Positions 8,297-17,033 of a DNA stretch of 64,000 bases are shown piece after piece. The position numbers were made by a program, and so were the translations under genes. Numbering within the stretch: position 1 is the stretch's first letter; each line of letters begins with the position of its first letter. The DNA is from Treponema brennaborense DSM 12168 (lineage in GTDB: Bacteria; Spirochaetota; Spirochaetia; Treponematales; Treponemataceae): the NCBI RefSeq assembly GCF_000212415.1, contig NC_015500.1:2108001-2172000 (forward strand), given 5' to 3'. The notes under the pieces are model-generated. The model was not told where the DNA came from and did not search any database. It saw only the letters and a program-made list of their open reading frames with translations.

Positions 8297-9421
8297 ATGG
8301 ATACGATCGTTTCGTTCCGGTTCGCACGGAAACAGGATATACCGCTGATTCTCTCTTTTATAAAAGAACTCGCCGTATATGAGCAGCTTGAAACGCAAAT
8401 CGTTGCGGATGAGGCGTTGTTAACGGAATGGATTTTTGACAGGCGGAAGGCGGAAGTCATTTTTGCGGAAGCGGAAGGTACGACGGTAGGATTCGCGTTA
8501 TTTTTTCATAATTTTTCGACATTTTTGGGAAGAGCGGGAATCTATCTGGAAGATCTGTTCGTTAAAGAAGCGTTCCGCGGCAAAGGATACGGTAAGGCGC
8601 TCCTGCAGAAACTGGCGGCACTCACCGTGGAGCGCGGCTGCGGTCGGCTTGAATGGAGCTGCCTGAACTGGAACACGCCGAGTATTCGGTTTTACCGTTC
8701 GTTCGGCGCCCAGCCGATGAACGAATGGACGGTTGAAACGTACACGCACGCTGCCGCCGCGTTTGAAGCGAAAATCGCAGCGCTTGCAAATTACGACGAC
8801 GCATACCGCGATTTTGCACATCTGATTCCGCCGGGCGGCAGCCTGCTCGATCTTGCCTGCGGACCGGCAAACGCATCGAAGAAAATAACTTCGTACGCAC
8901 CGCTCCCGCTCAAAATAACGGGGATAGATTTATCCGACGGGATGCTGGAACTGGCGTGCAAAAATCTGCCCGAAGCGCGCTTTTTCAAACAGTCGATCAT
9001 CGATTTTACGGTTGCCGACGGATTCGGCACGGAAGTAAACGTGAATGCAGATTGCGGCCGACAGCAGCACCAAATCAGGGCAAAGGCGGGCTTTGACGCC
9101 GCGGTAAACGCGTTCGGCCTTCCGTATCTGACGCCGGAACAGGCCGAAGCGAGTTTTGCCGCAACGTTCCGCGCACTGGCACCGAACGGCGTCGTGTACC
9201 TCAGTTTTATGGAAGGATCCGGCGTCCGGATGGAAAGCGCGTCGTTCTGGCCCGATGAACCGATGCAGATCCACTATCATCGGGAACACGACGTCCGCCG
9301 GCTGCTTGAAAAAACGGGCTTTTCGATCATCAGCGCCCGCCATATCCCCTATGCGGAAAAAGACGGTTCCGTTACGACCGACGTCATACTTTTTTGCCGG
9401 AAAGCTGAACCGGCACGGTAA
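8297..9421 (+). CDS. GNAT N-acetyltransferase fused to SAM-dependent methyltransferase
   Basis: 374 residues. Residues 1-150 are a GNAT domain close to the diamine N-acetyltransferase group, with the acetyl-CoA motif EAFRGKGYGKALL and NTPSIRFYRSFGAQ. Residues 155-374 are a class I methyltransferase with motif I LLDLACGPA, a TGIDLSDGMLE acidic loop and a late motif (LAPNGVVYLSF). Between the SAM motifs is an unusual polar stretch (residues about 240-265) that looks like an insertion. The start is ATG 8297 with AAAGGA upstream. Both halves appear complete, so this is a genuine fusion. It could acetylate and methylate the same small molecule or polyamine, but the substrate is unknown. Confidence 0.88.
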   Translation: MDTIVSFRFARKQDIPLILSFIKELAVYEQLETQIVADEALLTEWIFDRRKAEVIFAEAEGTTVGFALFFHNFSTFLGRAGIYLEDLFVKEAFRGKGYGKALLQKLAALTVERGCGRLEWSCLNWNTPSIRFYRSFGAQPMNEWTVETYTHAAAAFEAKIAALANYDDAYRDFAHLIPPGGSLLDLACGPANASKKITSYAPLPLKITGIDLSDGMLELACKNLPEARFFKQSIIDFTVADGFGTEVNVNADCGRQQHQIRAKAGFDAAVNAFGLPYLTPEQAEASFAATFRALAPNGVVYLSFMEGSGVRMESASFWPDEPMQIHYHREHDVRRLLEKTGFSIISARHIPYAEKDGSVTTDVILFCRKAEPAR

Positions 9422-9910
9422 CTGCGCAGGACGCCATGACAAGTATGGGGGCTGCGCTAACGCGGCAATTTATACGGAAATCGCGCTTCTTTTGAAAGTT
9501 TTCCGCTGAAAGTTTCCCACTGAAAGTTTTCCGCATAAAAAAATACGGCCGATACGGATATTATCGCTGCCCCAGAACACAACGACGAATACGGGGCGTT
9601 CCATCTCTCTAATAAAAATTCAGCGATATCAAACCGCTGCTTCACGCCCGAACTCCGGCAGTGCAGCCACTGCATATTTTATAGAACGATTTTTAATTTT
9701 TTCCTGAAAAATCAGCCGATGCGGCCAATCCGAGGCAAATTCGCTTCATTTTCGCCCATAATATATATGCCGAGTGAGCAGCGCGGCAGCGCATTGTATA
9801 CGGCGCGTCATATACGCTGAGACGCAGCCCTCACCACCAGCAACCGTCTTTGGCCAACGCTGCCCGGTTATCGTAAATTCCGCTCGGAGCGGCTTTATAC
9901 AGGAGAGACC
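9422..9910. other. 489-bp intergenic region with a 14-bp triplication
   Basis: I see no convincing gene here. Three tandem 14-bp units beginning TGAAAGTTTTCC occupy 9493-9534, the middle copy varying at three positions. The downstream part holds short GC-rich inverted repeats but no clear promoter pair. It probably contains the promoter of the Rpn-type gene. Confidence 0.5.
9493..9534. repeat. three tandem 14-bp units (TGAAAGTTTTCCGC type)
   Basis: Units at 9493, 9507 and 9521. First and third are identical; the second is TGAAAGTTTCCCAC. Non-coding. Confidence 0.92.
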
Positions 9911-10774
9911 ATGAACGCAGATTTTCCCCGCTGGGAAGACGTTACCATCACGAACGACTTCTTCTTCGCCTACTCGATGCTTCACGACACCGAACTGTGC
10001 CGCCTCCTTCTGCGCACACTGCTCAAGCTGGACGCAAAAGAAATCACCTACGTCAACACTCAGGAAACGCTCGCCGCCGCCCCCGGCTCCAAAAGCGTCC
10101 GCCTCGACGTGCTGCTCGAAACCACCGGTGAAATCGTCAACGTCGAGATGCAGACGACCTCCGAGCCGAACCTGTTCAAACGGATCCGCTATTATCAAAG
10201 CTCCATCGACATCGGTACCGCACAGAGGGGCGCCGATTACGACGACCTGAAAAAGCTGTACGTCCTGTTCATCTGCACGAAGGATCCGTTCGGCGAAGGG
10301 CTGCCGCGCTACACGCTCAGGACCGTCTGCGACGAGCACACTGCGCTCGACGTTCGGGACGAACGGTTTGCCGTCGTCTATAATGCCTCAGCGTATGAAA
10401 ACGAGCTTGATTCTGAAACGGCGGCCATGTTACACTACATAGCGGAAGGCGGAACGGACACGGAGACGGCGAAGAGCTTTGCCGAGCGGGTGTTCAAGCT
10501 GAAAACCGACGGTGCCGCCAAGGGGGCGTTCATGAAGTACGAGATAGAAATCAAACGCATCCGTAAGGAAGGCTTTGCCGAGGGCGAATCCCTCGGTTTT
10601 GCAGCAGGCGAATCGAGCGGTATTGCTAAAGGTGAAACACGGGGCATGGAGAAAGAAAAATACGCTACAGCCGGCAACCTTTTGTCTATGGGAGTGCTTA
10701 CGCCGGAGCAGATCGCCGCTGCAACGGAATTACCGCTGGAAACCGTGCAGGAGCTTGCTTACAGGGAAAGATAA
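9911..10774 (+). CDS. Rpn/PD-(D/E)XK nuclease family transposase-like protein
   Basis: 287 residues, ATG after CAGGAGAG. The N-terminus (ITNDFFFAYSM) and the core SVRLDVLLETTGEIVNVEMQ, giving the D...ExQ catalytic signature, place it in the Rpn/YhgA-like family of recombination-promoting PD-(D/E)XK nucleases (PF12784 type). The C-terminus has the family's gly/glu repeats (AEGESLGFAAGESSGIAKGE). Family members are multicopy and often mobile-like, but no terminal repeats or target duplication are visible here. It marks the left border of the AT-rich polysaccharide island. Confidence 0.88.
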   Translation: MNADFPRWEDVTITNDFFFAYSMLHDTELCRLLLRTLLKLDAKEITYVNTQETLAAAPGSKSVRLDVLLETTGEIVNVEMQTTSEPNLFKRIRYYQSSIDIGTAQRGADYDDLKKLYVLFICTKDPFGEGLPRYTLRTVCDEHTALDVRDERFAVVYNASAYENELDSETAAMLHYIAEGGTDTETAKSFAERVFKLKTDGAAKGAFMKYEIEIKRIRKEGFAEGESLGFAAGESSGIAKGETRGMEKEKYATAGNLLSMGVLTPEQIAAATELPLETVQELAYRER

Positions 10775-10807
10775 AACAGGCGACCTGCTTGATTCATGCA
10801 GCTTAGC

Positions 10808-11168
10808 TTATTCACACAAAAACACGTGTTCCTCAGTTTTATGAACAAACTCATACTCAATCGTGGCTTTCAGTCTGTTCTCAAGCTTTACCGGCAAAAA
10901 AAAATCTGTTTTCTTGATGTTGTTTCCCGAGTTTCCGTTCAGAAACTCACAGTCCGGAAGGTTGTCATGCACACCTAGATATTCGATGAACGCCGCCATG
11001 TACTCAACATGGTTCATGCTCTTGCGATTCGTTCCCTTACCGACCATCTGGAACTTTCCACCCGCAATCTACGGAATTCGCGAAATCTTTTTTGAACCAC
11101 TCACGATATTTTTCTTCGGCAAGATATTTCATGCGTTCGTAATCATTGAATAATTGATTTTTCCGCTC
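10808..11168 (-). pseudogene. frameshifted remnant of unknown gene
   Basis: Two overlapping minus-strand frames read as one interrupted protein. Codons from 11168 give a segment ending ...FKKDFANSVDCGWKVPDGR and stop at 11037. The reading continues in another frame from about 11047 (GKGTNRKSMNHVEYMAAFIEYLGVHD...) to a stop at 10808. A single frameshift near 11040 would join them. The upstream side also hits stops, so the 5' end is lost. I do not recognise the family. Confidence 0.5.
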
Positions 11169-11319
11169 TCACCAGTTTCCACCGGTACAAAACCGTAGAC
11201 GGCGATGGAATTTGTACGGCGTTCCTATAAAACCGAAACCATCAATTATTGTTATTGCAATATTATTTGCTCCTCTATTGAATAAACATCAAATACCCTT
11301 TATTTAGCTGCTCAACTTT

Positions 11320-11568
11320 TCAGTTTGAACATTTTTTTATCTGATAAAGACATTTAAAAAAATCAATCGTTTTGTTTTTTTCATCAAAGTTAAAAACAAA
11401 GCCAATATTATTATTTATGACTCCATTGTAGATTTTGATATCTTTTGGCCCTAGAAATAAAACAGGTTTTCCTGCCGTCATATTGTTATATATTTTTGAA
11501 GAAACACCATGGCTATACATAGACCGATATAATGCAATAAGAGCAATATCACAATAACTATGATATTT
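11320..11568 (-). pseudogene. C-terminal relic of a glycosyltransferase (GT4 type)
   Basis: The open frame reads ...SYCDIALIALYRSMYSHGVSSKIYNNMTAGKPVLFLG..., the nucleotide-sugar-binding region of a GT-B glycosyltransferase (usually SKIYEYLAAGKPV). It lacks the N-terminal two thirds and joins directly onto the 3' end of the wbuB-like gene in another frame. That looks like a recombination scar left when one glycosyltransferase gene replaced another. Confidence 0.7.
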
Positions 11569-11570
11569 AC

Positions 11571-12797
11571 TTATCTCAAGATCTCTTCCAGTTGCTCGAT
11601 TCTCTGTTCTTTCCTAAAACTTTGTTCATAATAATTTTTTCCATTTTTTCCCATCTGCAAAAGTTTTTCTTTTGGCATCATAGATATCTTGAATAACTCC
11701 TTAACAAATGCAATTTTGTCATTTGCAGAAACTGTAAAACCGCATTTTGCTTCATTAATCAAATCTGCTCCGTCACCGTTAAGCATTGCCAGTATTGGCT
11801 TTTCCTGTGCCATATAGAATTGAACTTTAGAAGGAATTGTTAAATTAAATATTAATTCATCTTTTAAACTTACAAGTAGTATTGATGCTCTACTCATAAA
11901 ATATGGCATTGATTCAAGCGGAAATCTTCCAGGAAAAAAGACCGTCTTATTAATAATTGCACTACTTGTAGCTCTCTGAACAAGATGCACTCTTGCCCTG
12001 CCATCACCCAAAAATATGAACTTTATTTCTGGTTTTTGTTTTGATATTTCTATAGCTGCATCAAGTACACAGTCAAGATTTTGAGATTCACCAATATTTC
12101 CTGCAAATAGCACAACGAACTCTTTGTCTGAAAAAGAAGAGAACGGTTCAATATGTTTGTACCTTTCAATATCTTCTGGAAGAGTTGCTGACTCACACCA
12201 GTTAGGAAAATAAACGAGCTTTTCCTTATATTTTCCCTTTTCAAGAATTGATTTTTCAAATCCCTTTGAACCTATCAGAATTTTATCAGCATTATTGTAA
12301 ACATACTGAACCTGCTTTGTAAGAAACTTTAAAATAAGAGGATTTGCAATTCCTGCAGCTGCGGTAATTGATTCCGGCCACAAGTCAAGCGTCCAGAAAA
12401 TCATTGGAATCTTTTGATACTTTTTCAACTTTGTTGCAGGTATTCCAATAAAAAAAGGTGATGTTAAATGAACAAAAACCGCATCATAGTTGTGAAAGAA
12501 TTTGTGAAAAAAAGTAAACACGGATGAAGATATATAGTACGAAAGGTACTGTAACGCAAGTCTTTTAGCTTCTCCCTTCCCACGAGAAAGTATTGGAAGC
12601 CGAATAACATGACAGCCATTCACATTTTCTCTATTTCTTTTATGCCAACTATAACCGTCAAAAAATTTTCCTTGGGGATAATCGGGAACTGCAGTTATGA
12701 TCGTTACATCATAGCCTTTCTTGACAAGCTCAAAGGCTATGTCATTGATTTTGAAATCTTCTGGATAAAAATGGTTTGTAAATATGCAAATTTTCAT
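11571..12797 (-). CDS. wbuB: WbuB-like family 4 glycosyltransferase (L-FucNAc transferase candidate)
   Basis: 408 residues with a GT-B fold. The N-terminus is MKICIFTNHFYPEDFKINDIAFELVKKGYDVTIIT..PDYPQGKFFDGY, and the C-terminal donor domain includes VVLFAGNIGESQNLD and the PSKVQFYMAQEKPILAM loop. The PDYPQG...GYSW segment and the neighbouring fnlABC and wbuC genes match the WbuB group, which adds N-acetyl-L-fucosamine to the lipid-linked repeat unit. A terminator-like hairpin separates it from wbuC, so it may have its own transcript. It is followed immediately by the relic of another glycosyltransferase. Confidence 0.87.
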   Translation of the reverse strand: MKICIFTNHFYPEDFKINDIAFELVKKGYDVTIITAVPDYPQGKFFDGYSWHKRNRENVNGCHVIRLPILSRGKGEAKRLALQYLSYYISSSVFTFFHKFFHNYDAVFVHLTSPFFIGIPATKLKKYQKIPMIFWTLDLWPESITAAAGIANPLILKFLTKQVQYVYNNADKILIGSKGFEKSILEKGKYKEKLVYFPNWCESATLPEDIERYKHIEPFSSFSDKEFVVLFAGNIGESQNLDCVLDAAIEISKQKPEIKFIFLGDGRARVHLVQRATSSAIINKTVFFPGRFPLESMPYFMSRASILLVSLKDELIFNLTIPSKVQFYMAQEKPILAMLNGDGADLINEAKCGFTVSANDKIAFVKELFKISMMPKEKLLQMGKNGKNYYEQSFRKEQRIEQLEEILR

Positions 12798-12843
12798 AAT
12801 ACCTGCTAAAATAAAAGAAATTTATTAAATTGAATAATGGAAT

Positions 12844-12878
12844 CAAAAAAAATGTCATTGCTGAAAAGCAGCAATGAC
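12844..12878 (-). terminator. intrinsic terminator between wbuC and wbuB genes
   Basis: Perfect 10-bp stem (GTCATTGCTG at 12854-12863 with CAGCAATGAC at 12869-12878) around a 5-nt loop. On the minus strand a run of eight T follows. A T-rich stretch also lies on the other side, so it may act in both directions. Confidence 0.75.
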
Positions 12879-12924
12879 AAGAATTTTTTTTAAGAAATGT
12901 TTATATTGATAAGATAAGAATTAA

Positions 12925-13326
12925 TTACAAAATATTTTCTGGCGTTAAAGGAGTATAAGGACCGTCTTTGACCTCAAAAATAACGGTACCGCTTTCTTTT
13001 ACTTCAATTTTATGCCAAGTATTTTTAGGAATGTGAACACCAAATTTTCCTTTTGATAAATCCAATTCAGCTACTTCCATCACATTTTTATCATCATCAA
13101 TCAACGTAACGATAAGACGCCCTCGGATTAGAATATATGTTTCCGCCGTATCAACATGCCTATGAATTGGCAGAATTGTTTCTGGCTCCAGACCATTAAA
13201 AAGACGCTGAGCCTTAGAGTCCATAGAATCATGGAGATTATAGTTCATTCTGAGCCGATGGTTTCGTTTTGCTTTTTCAGTTAATTCGTCTAAGAATTTT
13301 GTATCAAGAATCAAGTTTTTCTCCAC
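12925..13326 (-). CDS. wbuC: WbuC family cupin-fold metalloprotein
   Basis: 133 residues. The beta-barrel core has a metal-type motif (PIHRHVDTAETYILIRGRL) and VHIPKNTWHKIEV, the pattern of the WbuC cupin family that accompanies FnlABC/WbuB in O-antigen clusters. Its biochemical role is not established. It overlaps the 3' end of the epimerase gene by 16 bp, indicating coupled translation. Confidence 0.9.
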   Translation of the reverse strand: MEKNLILDTKFLDELTEKAKRNHRLRMNYNLHDSMDSKAQRLFNGLEPETILPIHRHVDTAETYILIRGRLIVTLIDDDKNVMEVAELDLSKGKFGVHIPKNTWHKIEVKESGTVIFEVKDGPYTPLTPENIL

Positions 13327-14453
13327 ACCATTTTGTTTACGATGCCGACGTAACTTTGAATAATCTTTACAACTTTTGTGGAGACGTTCTCGTCGGTGTA
13401 AGACGGGACGGACAACCCGTCGTCGCCGTTAGCGTGCATCGAAACTGCCAAGTCCACAGCTTGTAGCACCTGTTCTTTTGTGATGCTTCCTATAGTAAAG
13501 ACGCCTTTTTCCATAGCTTCTGGTCGTTCAGTACTGGTCCGAATGGAAACAGCTGGAAAATTGAAGTATGAGCCTTCCTCTGGAATTGTTCCACTGTCAG
13601 AAACTACGCAAAAGGCATTTTGCTGAAGCTTATTGTAATCAAAGAAACCGAGCGGCTGGTGCTGAATCACGCGCTTATCGAATTTGAAGCCACGTTTTTC
13701 TATCATTTTCCTTGAACGCGGGTGGCAGGAGTACAATACCGGCATATCATAGTTCTCTGCCATCGCGTTAACTGCATTCATCAGTGCCAAAAAGTTTGAT
13801 TCCATATCTATATTTTCTTCACGGTGAGCAGAAAGAAGAATGTACTTATTTGCTTCAAGGTTCAATTCTGAAAGAATACTGCTTGAACTGATTCTATCAA
13901 TACAACCATTCAATACTTCCGCCATCGGGGAACCGACAACATAGGTATATTCCGGTTTTACTCCGGTATCAAAAATATATCGGCGGGCATTTTCTGAATA
14001 GCATAAGTTTACGTCACTTGTTACGTCAACGATACGACGGATGACTTCTTCCGGCAGGTTTTCATCTTTACAACGGTTTCCTGCTTCCAAGTGGAAAATC
14101 GGAATCTTTAGACGTTTGGCAGCAATTACACAAAGGCATGAGTTTGTGTCACCTAATACTAGTACTGCATCCGGCTGTTCTGCTGAAAAAAGTTCATAGG
14201 ACTTTGCAATTACATTTCCCATCGTTTGTCCTAGATTTTCACCGACTACATTCAGATAAAAATCCGGTTCGCGTAATTGTAAATCTTCAAAAAAGACTTT
14301 ATTAAGCTCGTAGTCATAGTTTTGCCCTGTATGTATGATTTTTAAATCAAAGTATTTGTCACACTTCTTTATTACCGATGATAACTTGATTATTTCAGGG
14401 CGAGTTCCCATAACTATCATTACTTTTAGTTTATGTATTGTAGATAATTTCAT
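13311..14453 (-). CDS. fnlC: UDP-HexNAc C2 epimerase, FnlC/WecB type
   Basis: 380 residues with the non-hydrolysing UDP-GlcNAc 2-epimerase fold. Visible motifs are VMIVMGTRPEIIKL, HTGQNYDYELN, GDTNSCLCVIAAKRLKIPIFHLEAGNRC and SDSGTIPEEGSYFNFP. Next to FnlA- and FnlB-type enzymes it most likely performs the last step to UDP-N-acetyl-L-fucosamine (UDP-L-QuiNAc to UDP-L-FucNAc). Alone it could be mistaken for WecB. It lies 6 bp downstream of the fnlB stop and overlaps wbuC. Confidence 0.9.
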   Translation of the reverse strand: MKLSTIHKLKVMIVMGTRPEIIKLSSVIKKCDKYFDLKIIHTGQNYDYELNKVFFEDLQLREPDFYLNVVGENLGQTMGNVIAKSYELFSAEQPDAVLVLGDTNSCLCVIAAKRLKIPIFHLEAGNRCKDENLPEEVIRRIVDVTSDVNLCYSENARRYIFDTGVKPEYTYVVGSPMAEVLNGCIDRISSSSILSELNLEANKYILLSAHREENIDMESNFLALMNAVNAMAENYDMPVLYSCHPRSRKMIEKRGFKFDKRVIQHQPLGFFDYNKLQQNAFCVVSDSGTIPEEGSYFNFPAVSIRTSTERPEAMEKGVFTIGSITKEQVLQAVDLAVSMHANGDDGLSVPSYTDENVSTKVVKIIQSYVGIVNKMVWRKT

Positions 14454-14459
14454 TTTAGT

Positions 14460-15341
14460 CTATTCCCCCAAATATTGAGTATATAATTCTCTATGTTGAT
14501 TCATAAAAGAATGCATTTCTTTTATCATTTTATCATAGCTTGATACTGAATAATTGCAATTAGTCCGAGAGGAGTTTTCAATCGATTTATTAGAAACAAC
14601 ACCACCTACCTCATTTACTTTAATAGGCAGACCATACTCTTGCACTATCATTGATACTAAGTCATGCTTTGTTATACTAGTATTATTTGAAACTTGATAA
14701 AGACCTGTAATGTTCTCTCCGATGGAATAATCTATTACTTTTGCCAACTCATATGTAGTAATTCCAGCCCAAATCGATTTTGTATAACCATTTAATTCTT
14801 TGTTTTGCATTTGGGAAAAAATCCAATGCATCAATCCTTCACCATTTTTCTTTAACTCAGGTCCTATAATCGAAGTTCGAAGCGTGAGATCCTGTTCATT
14901 TATAAGCTCGCCAAGATTCTTAGTCATTCCGTAAATATCCAAGGCATCTTTAACATCATTATCTTTATAGTTTCCTTTATTACCCGAAAAAACACAGTCT
15001 GTACTTATATGTATTACTTTTGTGCTGGGCAACTTCTCATGGACAATTTTGGACAGCAGGTGAGGAAAATAGGCATTGACATATATCGCATTTGCTGGAT
15101 TTGTTTTTGAACCTTTAATTAGTATGCCGATACAATTGATTACATAATCAGGTTTTTCTACTGTGATAATCTTTGTCAGTTTTTGAGTGTCATAAACATC
15201 TAGTTCATAACTATTTGTTCCGATTTTACCAGAATGGCATACTGTTGCCAACTCGTATTTACCAGTTTCACTTAAGTGCAAGTATGCAACATGACCTGCC
15301 ATACCCGTAGCCCCTAGAATTAAAAGCTTTTTTTTATTCAC
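14460..15341 (-). CDS. fnlB: NAD(P)-dependent sugar reductase, FnlB/RmlD type
   Basis: 293 residues, SDR fold. It has an N-terminal dinucleotide site (KLLILGATGMAGHVAYLHL), DYVINCIGIL, STDCVFSGNKGNYKDND and the catalytic YGMTKNLGE, as in RmlD-like reductases. In the L-FucNAc pathway FnlB reduces the 4-keto intermediate made by FnlA. It overlaps the 3' end of the split fnlA by 8 bp. Confidence 0.88.
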   Translation of the reverse strand: MNKKKLLILGATGMAGHVAYLHLSETGKYELATVCHSGKIGTNSYELDVYDTQKLTKIITVEKPDYVINCIGILIKGSKTNPANAIYVNAYFPHLLSKIVHEKLPSTKVIHISTDCVFSGNKGNYKDNDVKDALDIYGMTKNLGELINEQDLTLRTSIIGPELKKNGEGLMHWIFSQMQNKELNGYTKSIWAGITTYELAKVIDYSIGENITGLYQVSNNTSITKHDLVSMIVQEYGLPIKVNEVGGVVSNKSIENSSRTNCNYSVSSYDKMIKEMHSFMNQHRELYTQYLGE

Positions 15342-15632
15342 TTCTAATTTCCTTTGCCTTGGCTTTTGGCTTTAGTCCTAAATCTTCCTGAATAAATCGG
15401 AGTTTTAAAAGAAGTTCCTTCATTCCGTCAATATTAAGACGGCGTGTATTATGGCTATGATAGTCTTCGATTCTGGCAACATCCTCATTTCCTTTTGTAA
15501 AGAACTTATCATAATTTAAGTCGCGCGTATCGCAAGGAATCCTGAAATAGTTGCCCATGTCAATTGCACGAACCATTTCCTCGCGGGTGACTAACGTTTC
15601 ATACAGTTTTTCACCATGGCGGGTGCCGATAA
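15334..15632 (-). pseudogene. fnlA: 3' part of fnlA, separated by IS insertion
   Basis: Encodes the C-terminal ~100 residues (IGTRHGEKLYETLVTREEMVRA...) of the FnlA/CapD-type enzyme whose N-terminal part is at 17025-17808. Removing the IS and one copy of the 9-bp duplication restores a single 357-codon reading frame. In its present state it has no clear ribosome site; a TTG inside the IS end could start it, but the fragment would lack the catalytic domain. Confidence 0.93.
15624..15632. repeat. 9-bp target site duplication, left copy
   Basis: TGCCGATAA, identical to 17025-17033 on the other side of the IS256-family element. Eight- or nine-base duplications are usual for this family. Confidence 0.92.
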
Positions 15633-17024
15633 GAGAAATTGTCAAATGTTGTGGATGAAAAATCCTGGGATTTGTTTAGGCTGCAATCTGTAAGATTCCA
15701 TCTACAAAAGTTTTATCTTCTTTGACCAGCTGGAGCTTTTCAAAACCTTTGAGCCGTCTCCAGTTCTTTTCAGCTTCCTTGCAGAGCTTAAACACCATTG
15801 CGAGCGTGGCATCCGCAGAACCATTTCCTTTAGTTGACCTGTGCCTTAGCCTTACCGTTGCGAACATCGATTCAATCGGGTTTGAAGTCCTGATATGAAC
15901 CCAGTGCTCTGCCGGATAATCATAGAACCTGAACAGGTCATCGTAATCTTTTGCAAGGCACTCCGTTGCTTTCGGATATTTCAGCTCATACGTATCAATG
16001 AAATGCCGATAGGCATCCTGTGCGTGCTGTTTTGTGTCTGCAAGAAAAATATCCTGAAGTTTCTTTTTAGCCGCCGGCTGAACGCAGTCCGGCATTTTGT
16101 CCAGCACATTGCCCGTCTTGTGAAACCAGCATCGCTGGATTTTCATCTGACCCCAGACTTTATCCACTGCATTTTGAAATCCAAGCGCTCCGTCACATAT
16201 TGCAAGTTTTGGAGCTGCCGTAAGTCCGCGGAATTTCAAGTCGCGCAGAACCTCAAGCCAGGATTCCTCACTTTCACGCACTCCCTGATGAACTGCCACA
16301 AGCTCCTTCTTTCCGTCTACTGTAACTCCAATTATTACAAGGAGACAGAGTTTCTGGTCATCAAGCCGGGCATTGCAGTAGACACCGTCAGCCCACACAT
16401 ATACGTATTCTTTTCCGTCAAGCCTTCTGTGTGCCCATTCGTTATATTCTTTCCGCCAGACCTCCTTGAGTCTTGTTATTGTTGCCGGAGAAAAGCCTTT
16501 CGCGCCTTCTCCGAAAATCGCCGTTAGCGCATCCTGAAACTTGTTTGTGGAGATTCCTTTCAGGTACAGCGTTGGAATCACGTTCTCAAGTGTCGGTGTT
16601 TTCCGCATGAACCTGGGAAGAATCGCACTTGTAAAACGCTCTGGACCAGGAAGAGCACGGTCGTCAATGCGAGGCTGGCGGACTTTGATTGTTCCGCATG
16701 TCGCCTGAATTTCACGTTCCGGCATATAGCCGTTTCTGACCACCGTCCTATGTCCGTCTGCATCCAGCTTATGCTGATGTTTCTGGATGAACTGGTCAAC
16801 TTCGCTTTCCAATGCCGCCGCGAGCATCTTTCTTGCCGATTCCCGGACAAGATTTTCAAAAAAATCTGCACTTGCTGTAGTGCTTTTTTCCAAATTCCAC
16901 TGTAAAATATTTTCCATAAGAGACTGTCCTTTGTTTTTGTTTGGTTTGGTCATTAAACTTTAACAAATCTCAGTCTCTTTTTCTATTTTTAATTTAACTC
17001 ATCCACAACTTTTGAGTATAACTC
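15633..17024 (-). mobile_element. IS256-family insertion sequence (1,392 bp)
   Basis: Bounded by identical 9-bp duplications. The ends form imperfect ~26-bp inverted repeats: the left begins GAGAAATTGTC and the right, read inward, GAGTTATACTC. Both end in TTGTGGATGA. It carries a single transposase gene and splits fnlA. The near-perfect state of the duplication and of the disrupted frame suggests a recent insertion. Confidence 0.94.
15676..16953 (-). CDS. IS256-family (mutator-type) transposase
   Basis: 425 residues, full length for the family. The DDE residues are visible: first D in YVWADGVYCNARLDDQ, second D in LAICDGALGFQNAVDKVW, and E in RTSNPIESMFATVRLRHRSTKG. The C/H-type motif CWFHKTGNVLD lies between. 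N- and C-terminal DNA-binding regions appear intact, so the element may be active. Confidence 0.97.
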   Translation of the reverse strand: MTKPNKNKGQSLMENILQWNLEKSTTASADFFENLVRESARKMLAAALESEVDQFIQKHQHKLDADGHRTVVRNGYMPEREIQATCGTIKVRQPRIDDRALPGPERFTSAILPRFMRKTPTLENVIPTLYLKGISTNKFQDALTAIFGEGAKGFSPATITRLKEVWRKEYNEWAHRRLDGKEYVYVWADGVYCNARLDDQKLCLLVIIGVTVDGKKELVAVHQGVRESEESWLEVLRDLKFRGLTAAPKLAICDGALGFQNAVDKVWGQMKIQRCWFHKTGNVLDKMPDCVQPAAKKKLQDIFLADTKQHAQDAYRHFIDTYELKYPKATECLAKDYDDLFRFYDYPAEHWVHIRTSNPIESMFATVRLRHRSTKGNGSADATLAMVFKLCKEAEKNWRRLKGFEKLQLVKEDKTFVDGILQIAA

Positions 17025-17033
17025 TGCCGATAA
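17025..17033. repeat. 9-bp target site duplication, right copy
   Basis: TGCCGATAA, matching 15624-15632. Confidence 0.92.

Noticed and set aside
9911-10774. intact transposon around the Rpn-type gene
   Set aside because: No inverted repeats or target duplication flank it.
13311-14453. WecB for ManNAc/ECA synthesis
   Set aside because: Fold is the same, but the flanking FnlA, FnlB, WbuB and WbuC genes make the L-FucNAc epimerase role more likely.
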